From the NCBI RefSeq assembly GCF_003575975.1, contig NZ_QQXK01000001.1, positions 1 through 64,000 on the forward strand: DNA of 64,000 nucleotides, written 5' to 3'. The position numbers and the translations under genes were made by a program. The notes beneath the pieces are model-generated. The model worked only from the letters and a program-made list of their open reading frames with translations. It was not told the DNA's origin and did no database searches. Of this stretch, positions 51,511 to 60,260 are shown piece by piece. This DNA comes from Galactobacter valiniphilus (GTDB taxonomy: Bacteria; Actinomycetota; Actinomycetes; Actinomycetales; Micrococcaceae). Every line of letters starts with the position of its first letter. The first letter of the stretch is position 1.

Positions 51511-52431
51511 ATGGTTTCCCCCGCCCTGCCGGCGTTGGGCCCCGCCGGTACCCGCGGCGGTGGCCTTCAGCGTGCCACCCCAGCCCTCCCGATCCTCGGC
51601 CTCTTTGCCGTGGCTGCCGCCTTCGCCTTCGTCTTTTGGGCGTTTGTCATGACGGTGCGCGGGCAGTGGGTGGACGAGCAGGCCCTCGTGGACGCGCAGC
51701 GCTTCCTCACAGCGGACACGGCCCAGGCCGCGAGCCTGTCCTGGCTCAACCAACTCCCCGAGGTCGTGGGCCTCGCGTGCGCCGCGGGCCTGGTGATCTG
51801 CGCGGTGGTGCGCCGCGACGTCGTCGTCCCTCTCCTGGCGGCGCTCGCCGCCGGGCTGGCCATGATCGCCACCCAGCTGCTCAAACACGGCCTGCTCAGC
51901 CGCCCCGATCTCGGCGTCTCCGAGGCCTGGGGCAACTCCTTCCCGTCCGGACACACCACCGTGGCCGCCGCGGCGACCGTAGCCCTTGTCCTCGCCGCGC
52001 CCGCCCGTGCCCGGGCCGTCTTGGCGTTCCTGGGTGCGGTGGCCAGCGCCGCAACGGGTGCCGCCACCGTGATCATGGGCTGGCACCGCCCCTCCGACGT
52101 GGTGGGCGCGTTCCTCGTGGCGGCCTTCTGCTCTCTGCTGGGGGCGCTCGCCATCGGCGGGGTGCAGGCGTTCCGGGCCCGGCTGTCCCCGGCGCCTCGT
52201 CCCGTCCGGCCCCCCGCGGGCGGCTGGGTGTCGTGGCTCCTGCCCGTCCTCGGCGCCGTGGCCGTCGTCGCGGCCGCCGTGATCTCCGCGCCCGGCGTCG
52301 CGATCGCCGGTCAGGGCGGCACCGACGATCCCGGGCTGTACGTGGGCGCCGGCCTGCTCTTCATCGCCGGTGCCGCTCTCATCGTCTTCCCGCTCATGGA
52401 GCTGACCTCCAGGCGCTGGCTGCGCGGCTGA
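51511..52431 (+). CDS. PAP2-family membrane phosphatase
   Basis: 306 residues, about seven TM helices. The three phosphatase motifs are in order: KHGLLSRPDL (~128-137), PSGHT (about 149-153), and GWHRPSDVVGA (~190-200), the His residues being catalytic. Such enzymes dephosphorylate undecaprenyl-PP or phosphatidic acid. A C-terminal extra TM pair follows. Terminator at 52452-52488. Confidence 0.85.
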   Translation: MVSPALPALGPAGTRGGGLQRATPALPILGLFAVAAAFAFVFWAFVMTVRGQWVDEQALVDAQRFLTADTAQAASLSWLNQLPEVVGLACAAGLVICAVVRRDVVVPLLAALAAGLAMIATQLLKHGLLSRPDLGVSEAWGNSFPSGHTTVAAAATVALVLAAPARARAVLAFLGAVASAATGAATVIMGWHRPSDVVGAFLVAAFCSLLGALAIGGVQAFRARLSPAPRPVRPPAGGWVSWLLPVLGAVAVVAAAVISAPGVAIAGQGGTDDPGLYVGAGLLFIAGAALIVFPLMELTSRRWLRG

Positions 52432-52451
52432 GCTCGCTTCGCCAACACGCA

Positions 52452-52488
52452 CGAAGGGGCGGGACCGGTTCTCGGTCCCGCCCCTTCG
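52452..52488. terminator. Bidirectional terminator between PAP2 and bkdC
   Basis: A 16-bp perfect stem CGAAGGGGCGGGACCG (52452-52467) with 52473-52488, loop GTTCT, between convergent genes. Confidence 0.8.
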
Positions 52489-52513
52489 CGTGTGGGTCAG
52501 CCGCCCTCCGGCC

Positions 52514-54010
52514 TCAGAGCTCGGCCAGGGCCTCCCCCGGGCGCTCGATGGCGTCGGCCACGAAGCGCAGGAACGCGCTGGCCGCCCCGCCGTCGCACAC
52601 GCGATGATCGAAGCTCAGGGTGAGCTCGGTGATCTGGCGGACGCAGAGCTGCCCGTCCACGACCCACGGGCGCTCCTTGATGCGCCCCAGGCCCAGAATG
52701 GCGGCCTGCGGGTGATTGATGATCGCGGCCGAGCCGTCCACGTCGAAGACGCCGTAGTTGTTGAGCGTGAACGTGCCGCGGCCCAGCTCGGCCGGGGTGG
52801 CCTTGCCGTCGCGGGCCTTCGCCACGAGAGCGCCGATCGCCGCATCGAGCTCGCGGGCGCTGAGGCGCTCGGCGTGCTCCACGGCCGGGACCACGAGCCC
52901 GCGGTCGGTCTGGGCGGCGATGCCCAGGTTCACGCCGTCGAACGTGACGAGCTCCTGCCCGCCGTCAGCCGTGGTCTCGATGCGGGCGTTGAGCTCGGGC
53001 ACGCGCTGCAGACCGGCCGCCGCGAAGCGTCCGACGAGGGCCAGCACCGAGGGGCGGCGACCGTTGGCGTCGGGGCGGATGCCCTTGCGCAGCGCGAGCA
53101 GCTCGGTCGCGTCGACGTCCACCCACACGGTGGCCTCGGGGATCTCGCGGCGCGAGCGCGACATGGTCTCGGCGATCACCTTGCGCACGCCGGTGATGGG
53201 CGTGCGGGCGGCGATGCCGAGCCCGCTGCGGGCGTCCAGGCCGCCGGCCGGCTGGCCGGAGGAGGCGATGCCGAGCCCGCTGCGGGCGTCCAGGCCGCCG
53301 GCCGGCTGGCCGGAGGAGGCGATGCCCTGCGCCCCGGGGGCGGCCTGGGTGCCCGCGGCACCGGCCGCGGTGGCCGGCGCGGCGCCGCCCGCGGCGGCGA
53401 GGACGTCCGCACGCATGACGAGGCCGTCGGGGCCCGTCCCGTTGACGGTCGCGACGTCCACCCCGTGATCGCGGGCCAGGCGGCGCACGAGCGGGTTGAT
53501 GACGCGCGGGGCGAGCCCGCTCACCTGGCCCGCCGCGGCTGCGGAGCCGGCCGCGGCGGACGGCGAGGCGGGCGCGGAGGCGACCGGAGCGGCGTCGGGC
53601 ACTGGAAGCTGCTCCGCGGGAACCGCGGTGCGGCGGCCGCGACGGCGGCGCCCGCCGCCCGAGCTCTCGGAGGTGCCGTAGCCGATGAGGACGTTGCCGG
53701 AACCGGTGCCGGCACGCTCCTCCTCGCGGTAGGACTGGGCGCCCTCGGCCGGCGGCTCGGCGGCGTCGCCCGGCTCGCCCACCGTGATGAAGGGCGAACC
53801 GACGGGGAGCGTCTCGCCCTCCGCGCCGTGCAGCACCAGGACGGTGCCGGCGTACGGGGTGGGGACCTCCACGAGGGACTTGGCGGTCTCCACCTCGGCG
53901 ATCACCTGATCCAGCGCCACGGTGTCGCCGACGGCGACCTTCCAGGTCACGAGCTCGGCCTCGGTGAGGCCTTCGCCGAGGTCGGGCAGGGCAAAGGTCT
54001 GTGCTGCCAT
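52514..54010 (-). CDS. bkdC: Branched-chain 2-oxoacid dehydrogenase E2 (dihydrolipoyl acyltransferase)
   Basis: A 498-residue E2 subunit. Lipoyl domain ~1-78 (lipoyl lysine in VETAKSLVEV), subunit-binding domain with RVINPLVRRLARDHGVDV (~165-182), and acyltransferase domain with the catalytic SFDHRVCDGGAAS near the C-terminus. Between the binding and catalytic domains lies a Gly/Ala-rich linker holding two identical 18-residue repeats (GIASSGQPAGGLDARSGL), encoded by a perfect 54-bp tandem duplication. Last gene of bkdABC; 3 bp after bkdB. Confidence 0.9.
   Translation of the reverse strand: MAAQTFALPDLGEGLTEAELVTWKVAVGDTVALDQVIAEVETAKSLVEVPTPYAGTVLVLHGAEGETLPVGSPFITVGEPGDAAEPPAEGAQSYREEERAGTGSGNVLIGYGTSESSGGGRRRRGRRTAVPAEQLPVPDAAPVASAPASPSAAAGSAAAAGQVSGLAPRVINPLVRRLARDHGVDVATVNGTGPDGLVMRADVLAAAGGAAPATAAGAAGTQAAPGAQGIASSGQPAGGLDARSGLGIASSGQPAGGLDARSGLGIAARTPITGVRKVIAETMSRSRREIPEATVWVDVDATELLALRKGIRPDANGRRPSVLALVGRFAAAGLQRVPELNARIETTADGGQELVTFDGVNLGIAAQTDRGLVVPAVEHAERLSARELDAAIGALVAKARDGKATPAELGRGTFTLNNYGVFDVDGSAAIINHPQAAILGLGRIKERPWVVDGQLCVRQITELTLSFDHRVCDGGAASAFLRFVADAIERPGEALAEL
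53211..53318 (-). repeat. Perfect 54-bp tandem duplication inside bkdC
   Basis: Units 53211-53264 and 53265-53318 are identical, followed by a partial third start (GCGATGCC). In frame, it doubles an 18-residue linker segment. The complete identity implies a recent event, and the copy number may vary among strains. Confidence 0.9.
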
Positions 54011-54013
54011 GGC

Positions 54014-55156
54014 TCAGTCCTCCCAGGTGAGGCGGTCGAGGGTGTCGAGGATGCGATCCACGGAGGGGATCTGGTGGTGCTCGAGCTTGGGCGCCGGGAA
54101 CGGGATGTCGAAGCCCGTCACGCGCAGCACCGGTGAGGAGAGCGAGTGGAAGCAACGCTCCTGCGTGCGGGCCACGAGCTCGCTCGCCACGGAGGCGAAG
54201 CCGGAGGCCTCGGCCACCACGACCGCGCGGCCCGTCTTGGCCACGCTCGCGGCGATCGCTGCGTCGTCCAGCGGGACGATGCTGCGCAGGTCGAGGACCT
54301 CCACGCTCATGCCGTCCTCGGCCGCAGCCTCGGCGGCCTTGAGCGCCGTGGGGACGCTCGGGCCGTAGGTGATGAGGGTGGCGTCGGTGCCCTCGCGCAG
54401 CACGCGGGCCACGCCCTCGGTGCGCTCGGCGGCAGCGGTGCCGTGGGCCGCCCGCAGGGCGCCCAGGTCCGCCTGCTCCTTGGACCAGTACATCTTCTTG
54501 GGTTCGAAGATCACCACGGGATCGTCCGAGTCGATTGCCTCGCGCATGAGTCGATACGCGTCCTCCACACCGGCGGGCGTGAAGACCTTCAGGCCCGGGG
54601 TATGCGCGTAGTAGGCCTCGGAGGAATCGCAGTGATGCTCCACGCCACCCACGCCGCCGGCGTAGGGGATGCGGATGGTGATGGGGAGCTTGACCTTGCC
54701 CTTGGTGCGGTTATGCATCTTGGCGATGTGGCTGAAGATCTGCTCGAGGCTCGGGTACGCGAAGGCGTCGAACTGCATCTCGATGACGGGGCGCAGGCCG
54801 TTCATGGCCATGCCCACGGCCATGCCGGCGATGCCGGACTCGGCGAGCGGGGTGTCGAAGCAGCGGTCCTTGCCGAAGCGGTCCTGCAGGCCGTCGGTGA
54901 TGCGGAACACGCCGCCGAGCTTGCCCACGTCCTCGCCGAAGACGACCACGGTGGGGTCCTCCGCCATGGCGTCGCCGAGGGCCGTGTTGAGGGCGGCTGC
55001 GAAGGTCGTGGGACCGGCCGCGGGGGCCTCGGTATGGCCCGCCGGGGCCGGGCGGTCGACGTAGGCGCCGCGCGCGTTGGAGCCCACGCCGGCGAAGTCG
55101 GCCTGCTTGGCCTCCGGGGTGCCTGCGTGAATGTGCTCGTTCTGGGTGGTGCTCAC
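54014..55156 (-). CDS. bkdB: Branched-chain 2-oxoacid dehydrogenase E1 beta
   Basis: A 380-residue E1 beta subunit. Core from about residue 50: GEDVGKLGGVFRIT, FDTPLAESGIAGMAVG, QFDAFAYPSLEQI, VKLPITIRIPYAGGVGG, and LRSIVPLD. The first ~50 residues (HAGTPEAKQADFAGVG...) are an extra flexible leader. GTG 55156 overlaps the bkdA stop (GTGA). Combines with BkdA as the ThDP-dependent decarboxylase. Confidence 0.92.
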   Translation of the reverse strand: MSTTQNEHIHAGTPEAKQADFAGVGSNARGAYVDRPAPAGHTEAPAAGPTTFAAALNTALGDAMAEDPTVVVFGEDVGKLGGVFRITDGLQDRFGKDRCFDTPLAESGIAGMAVGMAMNGLRPVIEMQFDAFAYPSLEQIFSHIAKMHNRTKGKVKLPITIRIPYAGGVGGVEHHCDSSEAYYAHTPGLKVFTPAGVEDAYRLMREAIDSDDPVVIFEPKKMYWSKEQADLGALRAAHGTAAAERTEGVARVLREGTDATLITYGPSVPTALKAAEAAAEDGMSVEVLDLRSIVPLDDAAIAASVAKTGRAVVVAEASGFASVASELVARTQERCFHSLSSPVLRVTGFDIPFPAPKLEHHQIPSVDRILDTLDRLTWED

Positions 55157-56367
55157 TTGGAGGCCTCCTGCTTCGCTTCCTCGTCGCGGGCCAGCTCGTC
55201 GGCCAGCATCGCGCGCTGCTCCAGCAGCTGGGGGGTGGGCTCCGTGAAGACGTAGTCGAAGAGCTCCAGCGGGTCCGGGGTGATGTCGGCGTTCATGGCG
55301 TCGCGGAGGGCCGCGGCCGTCTCCTCGGCCTTGGCGGCCATGCGCTCCTCGTCGGCCTCGGTGAGCAGGCCCTCGTTGACCAGGTAGGCGCGCAGGCGCA
55401 GCAGTGGGTCCTTGGCGCGCCACGCGGCGACCTCCTCGGACTCGCGGTAGCGGGTGTCGTCGTCGGCGTTGGTGTGTGCCTGCACGCGGTAGGTCTCCGC
55501 CTCGATGAGGAGGGGGCCGGAGCCGCCGCGGGCCAGCGCCACGGCGCGGTCGAGGACGGAGAGCAGGGCCATGGTGTCGTTGCCGTCGACGCGCTCTCCG
55601 GCCATGCCGTAGCCCACGGCCTTGTGGGCCAGGGACGGGGCCACCGACTGGGCCGAGAGCGGGACCGAGATGGCGTAGCCGTTGTTCTGCACGAAGAAGA
55701 TGACCGGGAGGTTGAAGACCGCCGCGAAGTTCAGCGCCTCGTGGAAGTCGCCCTCGCTCGTGGCGCCGTCGCCGCACAGGGCGATGACCACGGTGTCCTC
55801 GCCGCGCAGGCGGGCGGCGTGGGCCACGCCCACGGCGTGCAGCAGCTGGGTGGTGAGCGGGGTGGCCTCGACCGAGGTGTTGTGCTCGTGCGGGTCGTAG
55901 CCCTGGTGCCACTCGCCGCGGAAGGAGGTCATGACCTCGTTGGGGTCAACGCCGCGGGCGATGACGGCCACGGTGTCGCGGTAGGTCGGGAAGAGCCAGT
56001 CGCGCTTCTCGAGGGCCATGGCGACCGTGACCTGGCAGGCCTCCTGGCCGTGGCTCGAGGGGTAGACAGCCATGCGGCCCTGCCGCACCAGGGCGGCGTT
56101 CTGGTCGTTGATGCGGCGGCCGAGGACGAGCTGCTCGTACGCGGCGAGCAGGCGCTCGTTGCTGGGGCGGGGGTACTCGTGACCGGGGGCCGTGCCGTGC
56201 TCGCCGGCGGGGATGAGGCTGCCGTCCGGCGCCATCATCGAGATGCGGCCGCGCGCCGGGAGGAGGTAGTCCTCCAGCGTGATGCCGAAGCGGTGGGAGG
56301 CCTCCGAGACGCCGGGGGTGGTGCGCTCGGCGCCCCCGTCTGTGGTGTGGCTCACGTTCTCAGTCAT
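55153..56367 (-). CDS. bkdA: Branched-chain 2-oxoacid dehydrogenase E1 alpha
   Basis: 404 residues. ThDP motif GDGATSEGDFHEALNFAAVF ... NNGYAIS (~205-245), preceded by YPSSHGQEA and the HNTS/ATPL substrate loop; phospho-loop-like region YRVQAHTNADDDTRYR. ATG 56367 is chosen over 56427. First gene of the operon, divergent from the Lrp regulator; the CAAACG-TG-CGTTTG palindrome between them is a candidate operator. Confidence 0.92.
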   Translation of the reverse strand: MTENVSHTTDGGAERTTPGVSEASHRFGITLEDYLLPARGRISMMAPDGSLIPAGEHGTAPGHEYPRPSNERLLAAYEQLVLGRRINDQNAALVRQGRMAVYPSSHGQEACQVTVAMALEKRDWLFPTYRDTVAVIARGVDPNEVMTSFRGEWHQGYDPHEHNTSVEATPLTTQLLHAVGVAHAARLRGEDTVVIALCGDGATSEGDFHEALNFAAVFNLPVIFFVQNNGYAISVPLSAQSVAPSLAHKAVGYGMAGERVDGNDTMALLSVLDRAVALARGGSGPLLIEAETYRVQAHTNADDDTRYRESEEVAAWRAKDPLLRLRAYLVNEGLLTEADEERMAAKAEETAAALRDAMNADITPDPLELFDYVFTEPTPQLLEQRAMLADELARDEEAKQEASK

Positions 56368-56424
56368 GGCTAAATTCTGTCGCTTTGCTCCGTTTTGTCG
56401 CCAGCTCACACAAGAAGCGCAGAT

Positions 56425-56438
56425 CAAACGTGCGTTTG
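56425..56438. promoter_or_regulatory. Palindrome in the bkdA/lrp divergent promoter region
   Basis: CAAACG-TG-CGTTTG, a perfect 14-bp inverted repeat about 60 bp from bkdA and 107 bp from the lrp start. It is a possible binding site for the adjacent Lrp-type regulator, although it does not closely match the AT-rich Lrp consensus. Confidence 0.4.
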
Positions 56439-56544
56439 GGGCGCCCTAGGCGTCAGAATGTCCATGATGGGCGTGCGGCCCTGCCTCCTGTCTGGACGGT
56501 TCGCGCGGCCCCTGTTGAACCGCCGCCTGCGAAGGAGCCTCCCC

Positions 56545-56988
56545 ATGCCTCCGGCCGATGCCCTCGACGACACCGACCGCGCCATCATCGCCGCCCTCCA
56601 GCGCGACGGCCGGGCCTCGGTCTCGGCGATCGCTACCGCTGTTCACGTGTCCCGCGCGCACGCCTATCAGCGCATTTCCAAGCTGCGCGAGCGCGGGGTC
56701 ATCACGGGCTTCACGGTCAAGGTGAATCCGGTGGCGATGGGCCTGGCCTCCAGCGCCTACGTGACCCTCAAGCTGCGCCAGCACTCCTGGCGCGAGCTGC
56801 AGCGGCAGCTGCGCGCCATCCCCGAGGTGCACCACGTGGCGCTCGTGGGCGGAAGCTTCGACGTCATCATGCTCGTGCGGGCCGCCAACAACGAGGCCCT
56901 GCGCCGCGTGGTGTTCGAGGTGCTCCAGGCCCTTCCCGAGGTCGTCGACACCCAGACCCACCTGATCTTCGAGGACGGGGCGAGCTAG
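56545..56988 (+). CDS. Lrp/AsnC-family transcriptional regulator (BkdR-like)
   Basis: 147 residues. N-terminal winged helix (DDTDRAIIAALQRDGRASVS ... VSRAHAYQRISKLRERGVI), then the RAM ligand-binding domain (VEVHHVALVGGSFDVIMLVR). ATG 56545 is chosen with AAGGAG 7 bases upstream. Divergent from bkdABC, the position of BkdR, which senses branched-chain amino acids and turns on bkd genes. The ligand is inferred. Confidence 0.85.
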   Translation: MPPADALDDTDRAIIAALQRDGRASVSAIATAVHVSRAHAYQRISKLRERGVITGFTVKVNPVAMGLASSAYVTLKLRQHSWRELQRQLRAIPEVHHVALVGGSFDVIMLVRAANNEALRRVVFEVLQALPEVVDTQTHLIFEDGAS

Positions 56989-57035
56989 GCGCGCGCCCCG
57001 TGCGGGCCCACCCGCCATTCGCCCGACAACGCATA

Positions 57036-57060
57036 GACAGGGTACTGTCATCTACCTGTC
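57036..57060. promoter_or_regulatory. Operator-like palindrome at the marR promoter
   Basis: GACAG-GGTA-CTGTC (57036-57049) overlaps TACTGT, a possible -10, and GACAGGGTA/TACCTGTC (57036-57060) forms a wider inverted repeat. Probable autoregulatory site of the MarR protein. Confidence 0.45.
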
Positions 57061-57093
57061 CCCGCGACCGTTCTGCCGCCCGAAAGGCCCTGC

Positions 57094-57561
57094 GTGCCCA
57101 CCCCCTCCCCCGCCGCCCGCTCCCTGAGCTCCCTCGTGCTTCCCGTCTCCGAGCTGCAGGCCGAGTTCCTCTACGCGGCGGACACGGTGGCCGAGCGGCA
57201 CGGGCTCACGCCTGCGCGCTGGCAGGTGCTGGGCGCGGCGATCGCGCAGCCGCAGTCGGTGGCGGACATCGCGCGCGGCCTGGGCCTGGCCCGCCAAAGC
57301 GTGCAGCGCGTGGCCGACGACGTCGTGGCGGCCGGCTTCGCCGGCTGGGCGCCGAATCCGGCGCACGCCCGCGCCAAGCTGCTCGTCGCCACGGACGCCG
57401 GCCACGCCATCAACGACGCCGTGACCGAGGACCAGCTGGCCTGGGCGGACGAGGTCGGCTCGCGCCTCGACCCGCACGACGTCGCCGCCCTGCGCGGCCT
57501 CCTGGACCGCGTCACCGCCGTCTCCCGCGAGTACTGGGACGAGCTCGAGGCGCAGGCCTAA
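57094..57561 (+). CDS. MarR-family transcriptional regulator
   Basis: 155 residues. Winged helix-turn-helix in TPARWQVLGAAIAQPQSVADIARGLGLARQSVQRVADDVVAAG, wing following; N-terminal and C-terminal dimerisation helices. GTG 57094 with AAAGG upstream. It overlaps the convergent D-amino-acid oxidase gene by 4 bp, so each could influence the other. Ligand unknown. Confidence 0.85.
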   Translation: MPTPSPAARSLSSLVLPVSELQAEFLYAADTVAERHGLTPARWQVLGAAIAQPQSVADIARGLGLARQSVQRVADDVVAAGFAGWAPNPAHARAKLLVATDAGHAINDAVTEDQLAWADEVGSRLDPHDVAALRGLLDRVTAVSREYWDELEAQA

Positions 57562-58574
57562 GGCCCGCACGGCTCGTTAGCTGGCGGGCCCGCCAGCTCC
57601 ACGATCTCCTCCGCGGTGCCCCAGCACAGGGTCACGCCGGCGCCGCCGTGGCCGTACGCCGCGAGCGTGCGCACCGGCGGGCCCTCCGCCTCCTCGAGGC
57701 GCAGCGCCGGGCGAGCGGGGCGCAGGCCCACGGCCCGCTCCTTCACGGCCAGGCCGGCCAGCGCCGGGTAGGCCTCGATGGCGCGGCGCAGGATCGCGTC
57801 TTCCGTCTCCTGCGAGTACGTCGTGTCCGTCTCGCCCTCGTCGGCCGTGCCGCCGACCACCACGTCGTTGCGGCGCGGGATCACGTAGATCATGCCGTCC
57901 TCGTGATCGTCGTCCACGAGCCAATGCGTGATCCCGGCCTGCTCCAGCTTCACGACCTGCCCGCGAATCGGATACCCCGTGCTGTCGTCACCCAGGATGG
58001 CGCCTGAGTGTTCGCCCGCGGCGACCACGGCGAGAGCCGGGGTCGCCCCGGATGCCGAGAGCACGACGTCGAGCGCTTGGCCCACGCTGTCCACGCTGGC
58101 TTCCAGCGTGGTGACGCCGGCGGCAGCCGCCTGGGCGGCCAGCCACGGCAGGAAGGTGGGCATGTCGATGATGGGCAGCTCGGCGACGATGCCGTCGCGG
58201 GCGCCGCGCGGGACCTCGCCCTCGGGCGCGCGGCGGACGTTGCGGGCGCTGGCCGTCCAGGAGCGGTCGGTGCCGGGGAGGCGTTCGACCCACAGCCCCT
58301 CGACGAGGTCCACGCCGCTCGCTGGATCGTCGGCGAGCTCCACGAAGCGGTCGAAGGAGGTCTTCAGGAGGCGCTCGGCGCGCGGGGAGGCCTCGGCCTT
58401 GTAGGGGAACCAGATGCCGCCGGCCACGCCGGAGACGGTCTCGGTGGCGGGCTGCTCGGCGACGATCGTGACCGTCCAGCCGGCGCGGGCGAGGCCGAGC
58501 GCGCAGCTCAGGCCGATCACCCCTGCCCCGATGACGACGGCGGTGCTGGGGTTCGCGGCGGGGGATTCGCTCAT
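57558..58574 (-). CDS. D-amino-acid oxidase-like FAD enzyme
   Basis: 338 residues. N-terminal FAD motif VVIGAGVIGLSCALGL (about residues 13-28), GVAGGIWFPY after the second strand, and late signature GHGGAGVTLCWGTAEEI that closes FAD; GLRPARPALRLE provides the substrate Arg region. Matches DAAO, which oxidises D-amino acids to keto acids with H2O2. The substrate range is unknown. Convergent with marR. Confidence 0.85.
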   Translation of the reverse strand: MSESPAANPSTAVVIGAGVIGLSCALGLARAGWTVTIVAEQPATETVSGVAGGIWFPYKAEASPRAERLLKTSFDRFVELADDPASGVDLVEGLWVERLPGTDRSWTASARNVRRAPEGEVPRGARDGIVAELPIIDMPTFLPWLAAQAAAAGVTTLEASVDSVGQALDVVLSASGATPALAVVAAGEHSGAILGDDSTGYPIRGQVVKLEQAGITHWLVDDDHEDGMIYVIPRRNDVVVGGTADEGETDTTYSQETEDAILRRAIEAYPALAGLAVKERAVGLRPARPALRLEEAEGPPVRTLAAYGHGGAGVTLCWGTAEEIVELAGPPANEPCGP

Positions 58575-58649
58575 GCTCCCGAGACTATCCCCGCGGGCGC
58601 CCGCGTGAACGGATGGATACAGCGTGTGGCGCAGGGCCCGGGGCTCGGC

Positions 58650-59358
58650 TCAGCTCGCCAGCTGAGCCGAGCGCGCGGGCAGCTCGTACTCCCACGCCCG
58701 GTTCTGCAGTGCGTTCATCACGAGGACCAGCCGGTCGGCCCCCTCGGGCACCTGCAGCATGACGGCTCCCTCGACGGGTTTGCCCCGTTGGATCTCCAAA
58801 GGGCACCGCCCACCCCGCGAGGCAATCGTTGGATTCGGCGCGCCGCACATCCACCGTCTCTGGCACGTCGATCCCTCCCCCGTCGGCGAACCACGATGCT
58901 TCCGGGTGCAGCTGAGCGTCGGCGCCGCTCCGCGCCAGGTAGCGAAGCTCCAGGACCACAGTGCGATAGCCGGGCTTCGGCGCGTAGTTCACCGCCGGGC
59001 ACGGCTGGTCTGGACGAATCCCGATCACCGTGAACTCGAGCGCGGTCTCGCTCACATCGTCGCCCACGGTGATCTGCTGGCCCACCGTGGCCTTCTCGCG
59101 TGTGCCTTCGGAGCGCCAGGGCACCTCTCACACGACGAACTCCTTGGCCTTCCCCGCCGTGGCGGTGGGCCACGCGGCCTCGGTCACAGAGGCGGTGCCC
59201 GCCGCGCTCTCAGCCAGCGCCCCTGCTTGACCGGAGCACCCGCACAGAATCGCCCCGGCGGCGAGCCAACCCACAGCGGGGGCAACCACTTTCCGAGCGC
59301 GGCGCCGCGCGCACCCCCGGCCCCGCGCCGTCGTGCTGTGTCTGTGTCCCCCAGTCAT
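58650..59358 (-). pseudogene. DUF4352-like lipoprotein, broken by a stop and a frameshift
   Basis: A lipoprotein start (lipobox region GAILCGCSGQAG) runs to TGA at 59128-59130, which lies in frame with the next segment (EVPWRSEGTREKATVGQQIT ... NDCLAGWAVPF). Then a 1-bp shift near 58795-58800 is needed to continue as EIQRGKPVEGAVMLQVPEGA to 58650. Together they read as one DUF4352-type domain. Two independent lesions argue for decay rather than a single read error. Confidence 0.7.
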
Positions 59359-59360
59359 GG

Positions 59361-59428
59361 CGACAGCGTGCCCCCTCCCGCGGTTGGCGGGAAGGGGCAG
59401 GCTGTCGGCGATGCGATGCGATGCGATG
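59361..59428 (-). terminator. Long hairpin and (CGATG)4 repeat after the paa operon
   Basis: CGACAGC...GCTGTCG (59361-59367 with 59401-59407) encloses GCCCC/GGGGC and TCCCGC/GCGGGA, a long interrupted stem that can end paa transcription. Next to it CGATG is repeated four times (59409-59428), a short tandem repeat prone to slippage. Confidence 0.55.
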
Positions 59429-59447
59429 TGACGCGAGGCGCGGGCGC

Positions 59448-60260
59448 TCAGTGCTTGAAGACCGGGCGGCGCTTCTCGCGGAAGGCGGCAAAGCCCTCCA
59501 CGTAGTGCTCCGTGGTGCGCAGGGACTCCTGCACGCGCGTCTCGGCGGCCAGCGACGCGTCGAAACCGAGCCCGTCGCGCACCTCGAAGACCAGCTCCTT
59601 GGACGCGAGCAGCGCGCCCGTCGCCCCGTCGGCCACGCGCTCGGCGCGCTCGCGCGCGAAAGCCAGCAGCTCGTCGTCGGGCACCACGCGGCTGAAGAGG
59701 CCGGAGGCCACGGCCTCCGCACCGCCCATGAGCTCACCCGTGTAGATGAGGTCGAGCGCGCGGTGCGTGCCGAGACGCTGCGTGAGCAGCCAATGCCCGC
59801 CGGAATCCAGCGCGGCGCCGAGGTTGGCGAAGGGCGAGCCGAGCTTGGCGCGCTCCCCCACATAGACCACATCGCACGCGAGGGCGAGGCCCAAGCCGAC
59901 GCCCAGGCACGCGCCCTGCACGGCGGCGAAGCTCGGCGCGGGGAAGGAGTGCAGCGCCTCCATGGCAGGGGCCGTGAGCCCGTCGAGGTAGCCGGGGACG
60001 TCGTCCGTGGCCGGGTCCACGCCGGCAATATCACGCCCGGCGCAGAAGGCCTTGCCCTCGCCGCGCAGCAGCAGCGCGCGGATCTCGCCGCGTTCCGCCG
60101 CGGGGCGGGCGTTGGCGAGCGCCTGGGCCAGGTCCTTCAGGCCCTGCTCGTCGATCGAGTTGAGCTTGGCGGGGGCGTCGAGGATGACCTCGAGCACCGC
60201 GCCGCTCACCTCGGTGCGGATCATGCCGGCGGCCGCCGGCGCGCCGGAGGAATCAGGCAT
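59448..60260 (-). CDS. Crotonase-family enzyme of phenylacetate degradation (PaaG-like)
   Basis: A 270-residue enoyl-CoA hydratase/isomerase. Oxyanion-hole segments GKAFCAGRDIAG and VQGACLGVGLGLAL are present. At the catalytic position it has Asp in LGAALDSGGHWLL rather than the hydratase Glu pair, as in PaaG, the isomerase acting on ring-1,2-epoxyphenylacetyl-CoA. ATG 60260 overlaps the paaE stop by 8 bp. A PaaF-type hydratase role is the alternative. Confidence 0.82.
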   Translation of the reverse strand: MPDSSGAPAAAGMIRTEVSGAVLEVILDAPAKLNSIDEQGLKDLAQALANARPAAERGEIRALLLRGEGKAFCAGRDIAGVDPATDDVPGYLDGLTAPAMEALHSFPAPSFAAVQGACLGVGLGLALACDVVYVGERAKLGSPFANLGAALDSGGHWLLTQRLGTHRALDLIYTGELMGGAEAVASGLFSRVVPDDELLAFARERAERVADGATGALLASKELVFEVRDGLGFDASLAAETRVQESLRTTEHYVEGFAAFREKRRPVFKH

